Below are positions 47,554 through 58,858 of a DNA stretch of 64,000 bases, one piece after another. This DNA is from Trebouxia sp. TZW2008 (Eukaryota > Chlorophyta > Trebouxiophyceae > Trebouxiales > Trebouxiaceae), in assembly GCA_002118135.1 (NCBI GenBank), contig BDIU01000395.1:19601-83600 (forward strand). The letters run 5' to 3'. Both the position numbers and the translations under genes were made by a program. The number at the start of each line of letters is the position of its first letter. The stretch's first letter is position 1. The notes below the pieces were generated by a model. That model did not search any database, was not told the origin of the DNA, and saw only the letters and a program-made list of their open reading frames with translations.

Positions 47554-50500
47554 TCACGAGGCACCAGCTTGCTGAACAACTGCGTCGATACCATAGTCTT
47601 TGAGGAAAGCATGCCTTGCTGCATAAACACGCTCGCTGTCTTGCCTGTCCTTGTCATCTTCATCCCATTTGGGTAGCAAAGCATCTGGTTGCCGCTCGTA
47701 GAAATGATGACCTGTCAGACAACAGACAGCATACAATGGAGCTTTCAGGCTGGCTGTTCATTCTGCGCCATGATAGCATACATGCATGCGACAAATGCAG
47801 ATTGGGCTGCCTGCTATGATTTGGCACAGCATGCACTGCTACCAACACCAACAGCCATTTGGATCAAACACAGAGCTCATGCCAACACCTTCAAGGCTTG
47901 CAATGGCCAAGCAATCAACACAGATGCACAGGAACATAAAACAGGTGCAGCAGCATTAGCAGCAGCAGCAACTGTAAAATTTATAATCTGTGGGAAATCG
48001 CGCGGCATACGCATCAGCTTAGGTGTGAGTGGTATCACAGATACTTTCATGCCCAAGTGACCTCTGAGTCTGAAACAGAAGTATGTGATCGTCATCAACT
48101 CAGCAGGAAAGACGCCGCAAATGCAAGGCACTTTACCTGGTGCCGCCTCTATGTGTTTCAAGTGTTCAAGCGCATCAATTCTCAGCTTGTCCAAAGTTGC
48201 TGGTTTGTTGAGGAGGTCTGGTATAGTTCCTCTGCGGTCAATGTTCATTTTGTCTGCATTCTGCAGAGGCACCTTTGAGGTTTCCTCCTTCTCATTTTTG
48301 AAGTTGTCCATATACATGTTATTGGGCAGCTGCTCGGTGACCAGTTCGGTCTGTCCCACCAGAACTGCTGTCTCATAGGTCCAACATCGTGCCACATTCC
48401 TCTTTCGGTAGCCGCCACCTGCAGTCACAAAAGCAGTCAGTTGCATGCTGCTATATAAATGTGGCATGGCATGCAAGGCTTTCTCATGCTTGGAGTTGTC
48501 CATGTCAATGCTACTGGGCAGCTGCTCGGTGATCAGTTCAGTCTGTCCAACCAGAACTGAAGTCTCAAAGGTCCAATATCGTGCCATATTCCTCTTTCTG
48601 TAGCCTCCACCTGCAGTCACAAAGCCAGCCAGTTGCTGCCTGTGGATTCTATTCTCAGGTGTAGTAACTTCTCTTTGTAAAGACTGCTTTGGTCACCAAG
48701 AAAGCTGTCCTCATATCAAGTTGTCCTTATTCTGAGGTATTAGTGCAGTCAGCGTTCAGTGGTTTGGTTCCCGATTTCGCTGTCCTTACACCAAGGATGT
48801 CCTTACATCAAGTCTCCTTACAAAGAGAAGTCAAAGTAGTATATTCCTGATCTTGCAAAGCTTGCTGCAGGCTGTCAGCGCTCGCAGCAGGCAACATTGT
48901 GCAGCACAGACACTGCGGCTTCACCAACAGCAGCAAACACAGATGCTGTCAACCTTGCGACAAGTTGCTGCGGGCTTTAAAAACGCTACAGCTTCACCAA
49001 CAGCAACAGCCACAGATGCTGTTAACCTTGTAGTAACAAGTGGTTGCGGACGCGTCTGCTGATTCCGTGTTTCATAAACTGCACTGCATCTCTGTGATCC
49101 AGACTCCACATACCACATATCACAAATTGGGTCTCGAGGCTACCTTGACATTAGGTATGGTGATTTACTGATCACAACTATGAAGGATGAACTGCAGTCA
49201 TGCAGTTGGGACTGCCGCTGGACCTCACCTCCTGTGACCAGCATTGGCACATTGAATCTCTTCATGAACTCCACAGCCGCTGCATGCTGTCTGATGGTCA
49301 GGTTGAAGTCGCCTAGCTTGTCTCCGCCGAGGCTGTCAGCGCCTGCATCACGTCATGAGTCTTTTTACATCTTCTGGGAGAAACTTTTCAGGTAAATAAG
49401 GGGGGGGGGAGATTTTCAGTGTACCAAATACACTCCTTATCCCAAAAAGACTCTCCCTTTGGGGTGCTGCAAGCTGTTTCATTGCAGCAGGGACCACATT
49501 GTGTAACAGTACAAGTCGTTTTGAGAAGTTGGATTCCTACAACAAGCGTTGATCAGGGCAAAGCACACTGAGAGACATTGTTTAGCCACGAAGACATTGC
49601 ATGTTTTGCTTTTCACAGCATGTGTTGAGCAGGGTCAGGGCAATGGCAGGTGCATGCAGAAATGTAATATTGCTACAAGCGCTTTGCATCATGCCTATTG
49701 CAGCAGCCTGATGCGACCACACGTGATGCATTGCTTTGGATGTTGAAAAAAAAGCAATCTCTGCTTGCACAAGCCTGCCTGGCGAGGCAGGACTTGGGCC
49801 ACACACACCTAGCACATGTGCTGGAATGTTCAACAATAACTATTGTTATAATCTTACATTATTATTATGATTACTATTGTGACTATTATACTCTGCTTGA
49901 GGCACCCTCTGCTCCGCATCAAGAGCTGAATGTTGCAAACACGTAGTGACAGGCCAATTACCAGTAGGCGCAATGCACTTGATTTGCAATGCAGCTGACG
50001 TAAGCTAAGTGCAAAGGCAAAAACGCTAGGAGCTGCTGTTACTGACGTCAAGATAATGTTGCTTGAGACGTCATTGATATGTGTCAGGTTGGTATGACAC
50101 ATGCATGACTGGGCTTGTGTATATAGCTTGAACGGCATATCCATGACTGACCATAGCCTTTATTAGCTTCTGTTACTGATGTCCAGATGGTGTTGCTTGA
50201 GATCATTGATATGTATCAGGTTGGTAAGACACATGCATGACTGGGCTTGTGGATACAGTTTGAATGGCATATACATGACTGATCATAGCTTTGATGGCAG
50301 GTGCATGGCTGACTGATGTGCAGCAGACCCACCACATTGCAAGACGATGGCCCCAGGTTGATATACATCCATCACCTTTTGCATGACAGGCTGAAACACA
50401 CTCCAGAACTGCGTGTCAGTGAGGCCGCTGTCAAAGGGGATGTTCAAGGTGTGCCATTTGCCGTGACCAAAGCCAACTTCTTGCGCATCACCAGTGCCAG

Positions 50501-51947
50501 GAAAGAATGAATTGCCATACTTATGGAAGCTGACTGTCATGACCCTGCATTGCATGCACACACAAGTGTGTCACCAAGAATGCTTAGATGCTCAGGCTCC
50601 CTTGCCAGTGCATCAACAAAAGTTGTATATTCACAGGAATAGATATTGAACATGAAGCAGTCTGGCAGCAGTTGTGAACAGACAGCTTTCAATAGCGTGT
50701 TGCCAAACAGCAAGGATGCCAAATGCTGAATGCTAGACAGCAATGCTGCAGCAGGTTGCTTCTGTGTGTAGGCACAGCGACATGTCATGGACACTGACCT
50801 GTCAGATGTGATGAACGCTTCTTCGACGCCGTCACCATGATGCACATCCAGATCAAGGTACAGCACCCGAGCGTATTGCTTGAGCAGCTCTAGAATAGCC
50901 AATACTAGATCATTCACATAGCAAAAGCCTGCACAGCGGAGCCAACTATTCAAGGCCAGAGTCGCAGCGCACTTATTGTTCCTTTGAGTGAGTTGTGCAT
51001 CACCACTTGCAGCTGACTGTGTCTGCCTTTCAGGGTTGTAAACTGACAGGCTTTGCAGGGAATGGCATCAGACGTCGCAGCGAAGCAATGAAGTACCATA
51101 CTGTTATGATGATTCATGGCCACACAAAGACATTGCGTAATGCGTATCATGTTATCCCCAACATGTTGCGGGTTTTCCCAATCTGCGCTGCATCTCTGAA
51201 TTACAATTTTAAATGCCACAAGTTGCGCATTACATGTTGTGAATTGAGTATGATGTACAGTGATCCACTGCAGTCAAAAGGACTTGCCTGATGCTTCACC
51301 CTTTTTGGCATGATGCAAGCCGCCTGCCCAGTTGATAGCGATATCATAATCATCTTGAATCAGCTTCTGAGCACCGTGAATGGAAGCGCCAGCATAGATC
51401 TGGCAGAAGGTAAAAACTCCTTCAAAAATTGGCGAGTCATCAATCACGTTGAAATGCGCAACTTGGCCTTCTGAGACTTGATCAGCTTTTGCAGTTTGCA
51501 AAAAGTTGATATAGTCTGCTGTGTGGAATTGCTGCATGGCAGCAGCTGTTGCACGATTTGGCCTCTGCATGAGCAGCAAGCTTTTTGACAGCAGATATTT
51601 TGCAAGCAGTGGCAATGCTGTATGGTGCCAGACGCTGTTCTAAGCATGGAAAGCACAGTGTGCTCCATCAGAATTCACTGTGACTTACAAAGACATCGAG
51701 ATGCTCATCAAGACCATACTCAATGATCATTTCATTAGTCATGCGCATGCGGTGGGGTTTCATAGGATGTTTGAGCCCGTAGTAAGCACCACCGACCTCC
51801 CCTGAAGCAAGTCGACGGTTGTGTTGTGTTCTTGTAGAACAGTGCAGGTCAGATGTGACGATGAAACGCTTAGCCAATGTCCTGGCGCATACGTCAACAA
51901 CTGCTCTTACCATCGTACAGATAGGCAACTTTGTCTTTTCGGCCCAT
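47554..51947 (-). CDS. Class I histone deacetylase (RPD3/HDA1-type)
   Basis: Zinc-dependent deacetylase of acetyl-lysine on histones, acting in nuclear co-repressor complexes. Read 5' to 3': [13 protein letters not shown] (51947), then [15 protein letters not shown] (about 51805-51690), [11 protein letters not shown] (about 51560), [17 protein letters not shown] (about 51330-51290, with the catalytic His-His pair), [16 protein letters not shown] and [14 protein letters not shown] (about 50945-50800, zinc ligands), [15 protein letters not shown] (50540-50300), [14 protein letters not shown] (49360-49240, second zinc Asp), [17 protein letters not shown] (from 48418, catalytic Tyr), then [20 protein letters not shown] and the stop at 47554. 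The first splice joins Asp-Gly in phase 1. The acidic, basic-free C-tail is shorter than in plant HDA19. The Tyr-bearing exon is duplicated upstream (48615-48490). Confidence 0.93.
48280..48618 (-). repeat. Duplicated HDAC catalytic-tyrosine exon, both copies open
   Basis: Upstream copy 48615-48490 encodes [20 protein letters not shown]; downstream copy from 48418 encodes [20 protein letters not shown]. Period about 196 bp; both have TGCAG acceptors. The intervening sequence is also open in the same frame, so readthrough would give a tandem repeat of this segment. Confidence 0.9.
48667..48831 (+). mobile_element. MITE candidate family M, copy 4 (best preserved)
   Basis: 165 bp flanked by perfect 14-bp terminal inverted repeats ACTTCTCTTTGTAA / TTACAAAGAGAAGT. 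The interior has TTGTCCTTATTCTGAGG, CTGTCCTTACACCAAGG and TCCTTACATCAAG. It has no coding capacity and no clear target-site duplication by eye. It lies in an HDAC intron. Confidence 0.75.
49779..49880 (+). repeat. Dispersed repeat family D, copy 3
   Basis: GGCGAGGCAGGACTTGGGCC, ACACACACCTAGCACATGTG, CTGG, then an ATT/ATTATT-rich tail. It lies in an HDAC intron. Confidence 0.65.
50040..50290 (-). repeat. Tandem duplication of about 133 bp in an HDAC intron
   Basis: Units at about 50040-50155 and 50173-50290 share TTGCTTGAGA, ATTGATATGT(G/A)TCAGGTTGGTA and CATGCATGACTGGGCTTGTG. The second unit abuts the 3' end of the HDAC exon near 50300. Confidence 0.9.
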
Positions 51948-53059
51948 AGTCAATCGATCTGATATGCGGGATGAACTGAAGGGGCATCGCAAAAGCTACA
52001 AAGCAGCTTCAGCCCCGATGCCCAGGCATTCGAGAACTCAGCTTTCAGAAAATAGTATGTTTGTTTGTCGTGTGATCTTGCGAAAGACTGTCAAAGGCAT
52101 GTAAAGATAGCTTTCTGGCACAAAGTTAGAAGTTCGTGTGCTCGCCAGCGGAAGTGGCAGTCGGTCCTGAGCAAGGACTATGCACAGCAAAGAGCATAGT
52201 GTCAGTGCGTTGACCAGGTGCCTTTGCAAAGCAAATCGTTTCATCTCCTGTCGACGCTGAAAAAGTGATGCATGCTTATCTTTAGTCACGTTAAATGCCC
52301 AGCGGCATCTGCTTGCACATCATGACTGCAATTAGCAAAGCTCCATTGCAAGCCTGTGATATTCTGATCATATCATCAAACTTTCTCCTCTCATGTACAG
52401 TAATTGTTTTAATGCTATGCCAATCTTCCTGACGCATCAAGACCGGCATTGCACATCGAATGAAAATGCATTTAAACAGACTCTTGCTTGGATTGTGAAG
52501 TACTGTTCAGGCTTAGACACACTAAGTCATGTCCACAATTAAGCCGTGTGCTCAGTACTCATTTTGATACAGAAGACGTATGACATCCCCCTCTAGTAGG
52601 TCAATCCTATCTCAGATATGCAATCTGTTTACAAATCAAAATGCCTGCTAAATCCAGGGCTATTATTGGCTAGAGGTGTGGGTGCTTTGACTTGCCAGGT
52701 GTCACTTTCGGAATTGTGACAGTTGCTGCATATAACAATGGTCAATCTCAAAGTGGCATCAAATGTATACAGTAAGAACATTGCCATGCTGACCTGACTG
52801 TTGCAATGGCGAAAACAAAATCTGCCATCTGCCATTGCAACAGCTTGTCAAAACTCCTGTTGCTGCCAAAAGACGTTGCGCAAACCATCAGGCTCTTCTC
52901 ACACACAATGATCTCAGACTGATACTATAATGCACCAGTTGATACAAAACCCAAATTTGTACATCAACTGCTGGAAATGAGAGCTGCCGCACAGCTCGTA
53001 GCAGGATTGCAGAAGCTCTTTTGTATGTGCACACGCTGTCAGGACTCAGGACTCAAGGC
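51948..53059. other. Intergenic: HDAC upstream region and phosphatase 3' region
   Basis: Tandem minus-strand genes flank it. Contains one marginal open frame (listed separately). A minus-strand TGTAA near 52629-52634 may serve the phosphatase. Confidence 0.45.
52038..52289 (-). CDS. Marginal open frame upstream of HDAC, about 83 aa
   Basis: An unspliced frame with a hydrophobic run (ALTLCSLLCIVLAQ) after a basic start, which resembles a signal sequence. No family seen. It sits where the HDAC 5' UTR or promoter is expected and may be chance. Confidence 0.12.
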   Translation of the reverse strand: MTKDKHASLFQRRQEMKRFALQRHLVNALTLCSLLCIVLAQDRLPLPLASTRTSNFVPESYLYMPLTVFRKITRQTNILFSES

Positions 53060-55974
53060 TCAAGACTCAGTGGCGAACTTCCTTGACTCAATGTGAGCTA
53101 GCAGACCCTCACAAGCTTCTTCCAACAGGTCCAGTACCTGCAAGGCAAACGAAACTCACTAATACTATCAAAAAACAGTTTTGGATACAGAACATGGGGC
53201 GAGTCATATGGGCTTGTGGTGATGTGCAGCTGTTTGCACATGCACTGATCTTCTGCACTGTCAACGAGTTGCTCATGCGTGTGACGCTGACCCACAATGC
53301 TGTTGATGTAGCCATGGCTTGCACTGCAATCAGCAATCAATGCAAGATGCTGTTGATGCAGCCATTGCTTGCGTTGCAAACAGCAGTGAGAATCAGGCAG
53401 CTGTCTTTGATGTACAATGTGTGCAAGTCAAACGGGTTTGCGGTGCCATGCAGACTTTTGCAGCATCCTCAGACGAGGCCCTCTCCTGTGCCAACAGCTT
53501 TTACTCATGCATGCAGCTGATGCAAGATGGTGCTGATGCAGCCGTGACTTGCATTGCAAGCAGCGCTGTGTATCAAACATCTGTGTTTGATCTACAACGG
53601 TTTTGAAGTCAAGTTGGCTCACAGTCCCATGAAGCCTTTGCAGCATCCTGAGATGAGACTATCTACTGAGCTGACAATGCCTTGCTTGCACATGAAGCTG
53701 ATCCAAAATGCTGTTGATGCAGAAGTGGCTTGCACTGCAATCAGCACTCTGAAGCAGGCAGCTGTGCAGGAAATGAAATCAAGATAACCTGAGCGTGACG
53801 AATGGTTAGCTGACATGTCAAAAATTGCAAGTCAGTCTAGGTCTGTTGCAGACTAGTGCCTACACTAACAAGATTCTGCATTGCATGCAGATTTGTAAAA
53901 CTGCATAGAGAAGATGCTGACAATTTCTGCTTATGCATGAAGCTGATCCAAAATGCTTCTGCTGCAGCCTTGGCAAACAACACTGTGCACCAGGCAGCTG
54001 TGCAGAAAGCAGCGCAAGGAGGGCTTGAACTTGGCAATAAACTAGTTGACTTCTCTAAAGACGCAAACCAGCCCAAGACTGATGCAGACTAGTGCCCACA
54101 CTAGCAAGATGTTACACTGCTTGCGGACTGAGAGTTTCAGACATGAAGGAAGGCACCTTCTCAAAATGCTCTGGACCGCCATGGAATGGGTCAGGCACCT
54201 CAGTCTCCCCCTGGAATTTCCCACTTGTCAGGTACGTTGTCATCAGTTGAACCTGCATACAATGCAGGGCCCGTTGACGCATTGGCGTTTGTAACCAGGC
54301 AAGATGTGGTCTGTACGTTGAGCTAGATGATCAGATCTTACAGCAAGCATGGTCATGCTTTGCAAGTCAGGTGCAACAGGATGAGCATGTCCACTACTCA
54401 CACCTCCTGCAGTTGAAGCGCCATCGATCAACTCTGTTATGTGCTCGTGGAGACACAGATCAAGTGGCAGGTGCGTCCTGCCATCAATTTGCGATTATAC
54501 AGCAGGCTTTTCAAGCAAGCAGCGTGTACAGCAAGCTACTTTTCTGCTCATTACAGCAGACTCAGTTTTCAGCTCCTTGCTGTGTGCAAGCCATGACAAG
54601 CAATGCGTGTGATACAATGCAGCATGTTTCAAAACATCTCGCTTGACAGGGCCACAGTGATTCTACTGCCCGCTGCATGCTATGTTCAGATGGCTTCACA
54701 TCAAGATCCAAACATCATGGCAGAAATGCAAACAATGGAAAAGCAGTGACTGAGAGTACTCAGACAGAAACAGACAGCTGCTGGTGAGCAAGCACGCCAG
54801 CTGGCCGTGAACAAAAACACCTGACCTAAAACGCAACCCAACAGCTTGTTATAACAGCACTGTGAAGTAAAAGCAGCACAGCAATGACGTGACAGTATAC
54901 AGCCTGCTTTGCAAAGCCCTTGCACAAATGGGGTGCTGTGCATTGCTGAAACCAGTTCTGCACACTGCTTTCAAGGTGCAATCTCAACCACATACACACA
55001 CTCAGCAGAACTGGCAAAGCCTACCTTGTCTTCCAGTCATCAGTGATCTCTATAATATTGAGCTGTCTGCTGCATTGCTTTCAAAATCTGCACCCTGACT
55101 AATCAGACGCACTGAGCAAAATTCAAGAAGCCTACCTTTTGCTTCCAGTCATCAGGAATGGGCTTTTGCAAGTCTTCTTTCCAGTAGCGAACTGCTCTTT
55201 CGACCTCTTGGTTGTTTTCCTCATTCATTCCGATGATCATATCAAATTTTTGAAAGTCCTCAGGCTCCAGCGGTCTGGAGTCATTCACGTGCTTGATGTT
55301 CCTCTTCTTCAGAGCTTCAGCCATGCGGTCATCAACTGTTTTGCCCTCGTGCTCTTCCCAACGATCCTTGCTATCCAGCTTGATCCTGCCATAAAATGGC
55401 TGAATATCAAAACATACAAAACAACCTCGACACATGTGGCATGACTCTCCAGCGCATTCAGCTGCATCATGAGACCCACATTTCATTTGGGGCACAATGG
55501 TGCTTCAACATGTGATCTTCGCAATTTCAAAAGCTTGCTCGTGCAGTCTTGGGAATCTGCTTTCAGTTTACCATTCAAGTGGACCAAGGCCCAGCATGTA
55601 TGTGCCAAAGCGTCAGCTACAGTATGAGTGATGCACGGGCTCTGTTTGCTGAGGGTTCTAATGCAGCTTTGTATGCGACACAGACCATTCTGACGATGTG
55701 ACATATAGTGTGCATGCATGGGAGTTCCATTTACCAGTCTTCATGACCTGAGCCTCCTGTGCCGCATGAATCAGCGTACACATGATCAGCAGCCCCTGAC
55801 CGCTTCAGAACCTCATTGAAAACTGCTTCAGCTGCTGGACTGCGGCAGATATTGCCTGCAGAAGATGTATTGATCAGAGCTGCCCTTCGCATGTTTAGTG
55901 TGGTGGATATTTAGCACTGATGCGTGAGTGAGGTGCTTGCCTTTGCAGACAAATAGGACGTTTGTCTTCGTCAT
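53060..55974 (-). CDS. Low-molecular-weight protein tyrosine phosphatase
   Basis: Cytosolic Cys-dependent phosphatase using a C-x5-R-S loop. Five exons close in phase to 192 residues: 55974-55941, 55855-55735, 55385-55136, 54252-54157, 53137-53060. Exon 1 ends in VLFVCK; the junction forms the P-loop C-K-G-N-I-C-R-S-P. The rest has AEAVFNEVLK, ADSCGTGG, DFQKFDMIIGMNEENN, the catalytic-acid signature EVPDPFHGGPEHFEK, and VLDLLEEACEGLL before the stop at 53062-53060. Length is slightly above the usual 155-165 residues because of a charged insert around KDRWEEHEGKTVDDR. Intron 1 has a GC donor (AAAG|GCAAGC). The loop Leu usual after Cys is Lys here. The last intron holds a tandem array (53150-54000). 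Confidence 0.92.
53250..54000 (-). repeat. Intronic tandem array in the phosphatase gene, about 4 copies
   Basis: Units of about 130-210 bp share (on +) ATGCAGCTGATGCAAGATG-like, TGCTGTTGATGCAG and GCTTGCA(C/T)TGCAA blocks (near 53295, 53345, 53520, 53705 and, weaker, 53940). Plus-strand frames across them look peptide-like, but the array is entirely inside the last intron and no splice model on + closes. Confidence 0.75.
55451..55580 (+). repeat. Dispersed repeat family E, copy 1
   Basis: About 130 bp matching 59741-59881: GCATTCAGCTGCATCATGAG, ACATGTGATCTT(C/G)GC, AAAGCTTGCTCGT, CAGTC(T/C)TGGG and ATCTGCTTTCAG in the same order. It lies in phosphatase intron 2. Confidence 0.85.
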
Positions 55975-56921
55975 ATCTGGCGCCAGCGCAGTGGAGGACT
56001 ATACACAGCAAACGATTTTGTGGTGGTGAACGCAGCGTCGACGGTGCAAAGATGCTGCTATATCTCCTGGCATGTGAGGATCACCTCGCCCGTGGACTGA
56101 GCTGCACGAGTTTCGACACTCTTGTTTCTGCACCTGCGAGAAAGGCTTGGAACACTTCTTTTGCGGGACAGACATGCATTGTGTACACTCTCGAGCCTCC
56201 GCGAACAGGAGCGGTTTCGCGCTTGCAGATCACGGACCACACGGCAAGACCTGGCGCTAGTGACCTTCTGAACGTCACAGCTCACGAAGGAGCATATACA
56301 AGACATTGCTGCGCTGTCCACTGGTGCGACTGCCGCGGTGCTAGGTGCGGGTATGATGCTCGGAGCTCAGCGCGATAAGAGCAGCAGGCGTTTCGTGAAG
56401 GCGTTAGCGAAACGCCTGGAGTTTTAGTAATGCAGGCGGCAGTGGAGTGAAAGGCTACTGTAGGATCAAGCCTGTCAGCGCAAGAAACATATGCATGCCT
56501 GCAGAAACAGATAATGCCCGTACGTGCTAGCCACTGCATGCCTCCAAGTAAACCCTGAAAGGTAGCATTTTGTGTGTGCACTCCGACTTTTGACATCAGA
56601 CCAAAATAGTCGCTGCTAGCCAGGAAGCTTGTTGGTCTGTATGCGACTCGAAGGTCACTTGGGCAACATGATACCTGTAACACAAGTGTGTTTGTGCCTG
56701 CGCAAGCCTTAATGCAAGCTGAAGCAAGCAGCAGGGTTCAAGGCCATCAACGAACTTGTTCACGTGAAAGTGCGAGAGGCCGAAGATTTCTGCTTAGGCC
56801 TCGTGGCCCTCTGACATGTCGTCTAAGCGGGTAAGGTTGTCGGAGGATCGTGCTAGCGCGCTGCGGGCTGCTGCAGCTGCTTAGCGCCGCTGACAGGTCG
56901 GCGCACAGTTGTTCCTTGGAA
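55975..56921. promoter_or_regulatory. Divergent intergenic region, phosphatase (-) / CCT gene (+)
   Basis: About 950 bp between head-to-head starts. An open frame at 55962-56378 (+) shows no known family and overlaps a minus frame. A perfect 11-bp hairpin lies at 56385-56418. Confidence 0.45.
56385..56418. repeat. Perfect inverted repeat, 11-bp arms, 12-bp loop
   Basis: CAGGCGTTTCG at 56385-56395 pairs with CGAAACGCCTG at 56408-56418; the loop TGAAGGCGTTAG itself repeats GGCGTT. It lies between two divergent genes. Confidence 0.95.
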
Positions 56922-58784
56922 ATGGGGCATAGTCAGGACAGCGCTTTTCGGGTACCAGAGTACACACCTGAAAGTCCTGGTCAGACAAGCGACGCAACTG
57001 ACCCTTTTGACTGCACATACGAAGACTTAGGATTGAAGCGTTCTTCTGCGGCAGGCACATCTGTCCAAAGCTCAGCGTTGGTTGAAACGGAGCATCGAAA
57101 GCGGTCTTCAGCTGATCTTGTCGGTCATGGCTCTATAGCCAGCAGCAACACGGTCGCTGTTCAGAGCGGTGCAGAGCGAGCTGCCAATGATGCGCGGCCT
57201 TCTGATGTACGTCAAGATTCTGTTGGCTCGCTAACTGCTATGGCTCTAACAGTTGTACTGGCCATACTATTGATCATCGCTGCCGTACCTGAAGCTGCTT
57301 GCACGACTCAAGCTTTTCGTCTGTGCCATGCAGGACCGTCAAGCTGAAGGCAGCCTGTTGAAGCTGAACACACAAACAATAAAAGACTCGGAGGTACAGT
57401 TCGTTCCACCGCAGCAGTCAGCACAGCCCGCTGCCTTCGCTCAGTAAAGACCCCTGAGTGACGGTTGCTGCAGGAGTTTCGGGCTTTTAGTGACGAGCTT
57501 CCTGATTTTGCTGCGGCTCGCATGAACAGCGCGTTTTTAAATTCGCCGTCAGATGGTAAGAAACGCTACAATATGCTGCCAGCCTGGCTTGCCAAGTCAC
57601 AGGGACCAACCTGTTTCTGCGCAAGTGCTGAGTCAACTGCTGTGACTTGCAGGCGTTGTGCCTGATCTGTCTCCCACAGACAACAGCAGCAGCAATGGGC
57701 ACATGTATTCACCAACAAACAATATGTACCATAACATGTTCAATCTATATGACACGACATATCCTTCGGGATACCCCAGCATGTCAACTATTCCAGCCTG
57801 CATCAACCCCTACTTTGCCAGCTATGATCAAGACCTACTGTCACCAGCGTTCAGCAAACGCGGTTTAAGCAGCCAGGACCACAGGGCACCTAGTCAGTTT
57901 GTACCCACATCATCACATGCTGATGCAATGCCAATGTCCATTGCGCCTACAAACCAGACACCTCAGATGTCCCCACAGCAGCTAGTGGCAGCTACATACA
58001 CTCCCCCAAAGCACGTTCTGCATGTGGGGGATGACAAGCCAATGGCGAGAGAGGACAGAGTTGCAAGGTGCTTCATTCAATCACATGATATCATGCAATT
58101 CTGCAACTTTGCAGAATTCTGCATGCAATCAGCTGTCAATTATTGTTCTCAAAAGCAAATCAACTACCATGCATGGCAATTGGTGTGTCGTATGTTCAGA
58201 TGGCATGCATCTGTTTGTTGATCCCTTTTGCCTGCATCCCAACATGCTGAGTGTCATACTCAGTGTCATACTTACATGACCATACTCAAATGACCAAGAT
58301 GGGCTTCTCTGATCTGTCTGGCACCTTTACTTTGCTGATTGCCTGATGTTCGCTTGTGACACCACTTTCCTAATTCATTTTCGTGTATACGCCTTCATGC
58401 TACGAGCCTGGCGACAGCAGTTCAAGGTGTCAAACATTTTCCTTTAAGAAGGGGTGTTGCTCAATCATTCGTGAATGCCTTTGCAGGTACCGTGAGAAGC
58501 GTAAGCGCCGCACTTTTGAGAAGACCATCAGGTACGAGAGCCGCAAGGCATACGCTGAAGTCAGGCCGCGCATCAAGGGTCGCTTTGCAACAAAGGAAGA
58601 AGTGGCGGCAATGAAAGCAGAAGCTGCAGCTGCTAGCAAAGCGCAGGCTGCGAGTAAGTCAGGTCAACAGCTGAATGCTGGGAAAGCCGCACTGGCGAAC
58701 AAACGCAACCGCAGGAGCAAAAGATCAAATGCTGGCAGCAAGCCGTTGTCAGAGGACTTTGTTGTGCCTGTCTATCACAACTGA
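56922..58784 (+). CDS. CCT-domain protein (CONSTANS/PRR/CMF-type regulator)
   Basis: Five exons close in phase (56922-57206, 57334-57393, 57474-57555, 57653-58067, 58487-58784) to 379 residues. The CCT domain spans about residues 279-325: [29 protein letters not shown] and KGRFA, the classic nuclear-import and NF-Y/DNA-contact module of CONSTANS-like and clock proteins. The upstream part is Ser/Pro/Asn/Met-rich; I see no B-box zinc finger and no receiver domain, so it is a CMF-type or diverged CO-like protein. The CCT domain is split by the last intron right after Val-Ala-Arg. The start is uncertain: another in-frame ATG lies at 56850, and a separate ATG at 56817 with a GTAAGG donor could mark a short first exon. 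The C-terminus and stop are duplicated immediately downstream. Confidence 0.85.
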
Positions 58785-58858
58785 GGGGGCAAAAGATCAA
58801 GTGCTGGCAGCAAAACATCGTCAGAAGACTTTGTGGGTCTTGCCAGTTGCAACTGAGG
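58714..58858 (+). repeat. 71-bp tandem duplication of the CCT gene's last codons plus stop
   Basis: The unit beginning GGAGCAAAAGATCAA (58714-58784) recurs at 58785-58858; both end CAACTGAGGGG. The second copy lies in the 3' UTR. Confidence 0.95.

Noticed and set aside
53319..53606. Plus-strand repeat-peptide frame as a gene
   Set aside because: The phosphatase exons at 54252-54157 and 53137-53060 on the other strand close in phase around it, so the array is intronic; no + start, splice chain or family match.
55962..56378. 139-codon + strand frame overlapping the phosphatase start
   Set aside because: Overlaps exon 1 of the phosphatase in antisense, shows no family, and an equally long frame exists on the other strand.
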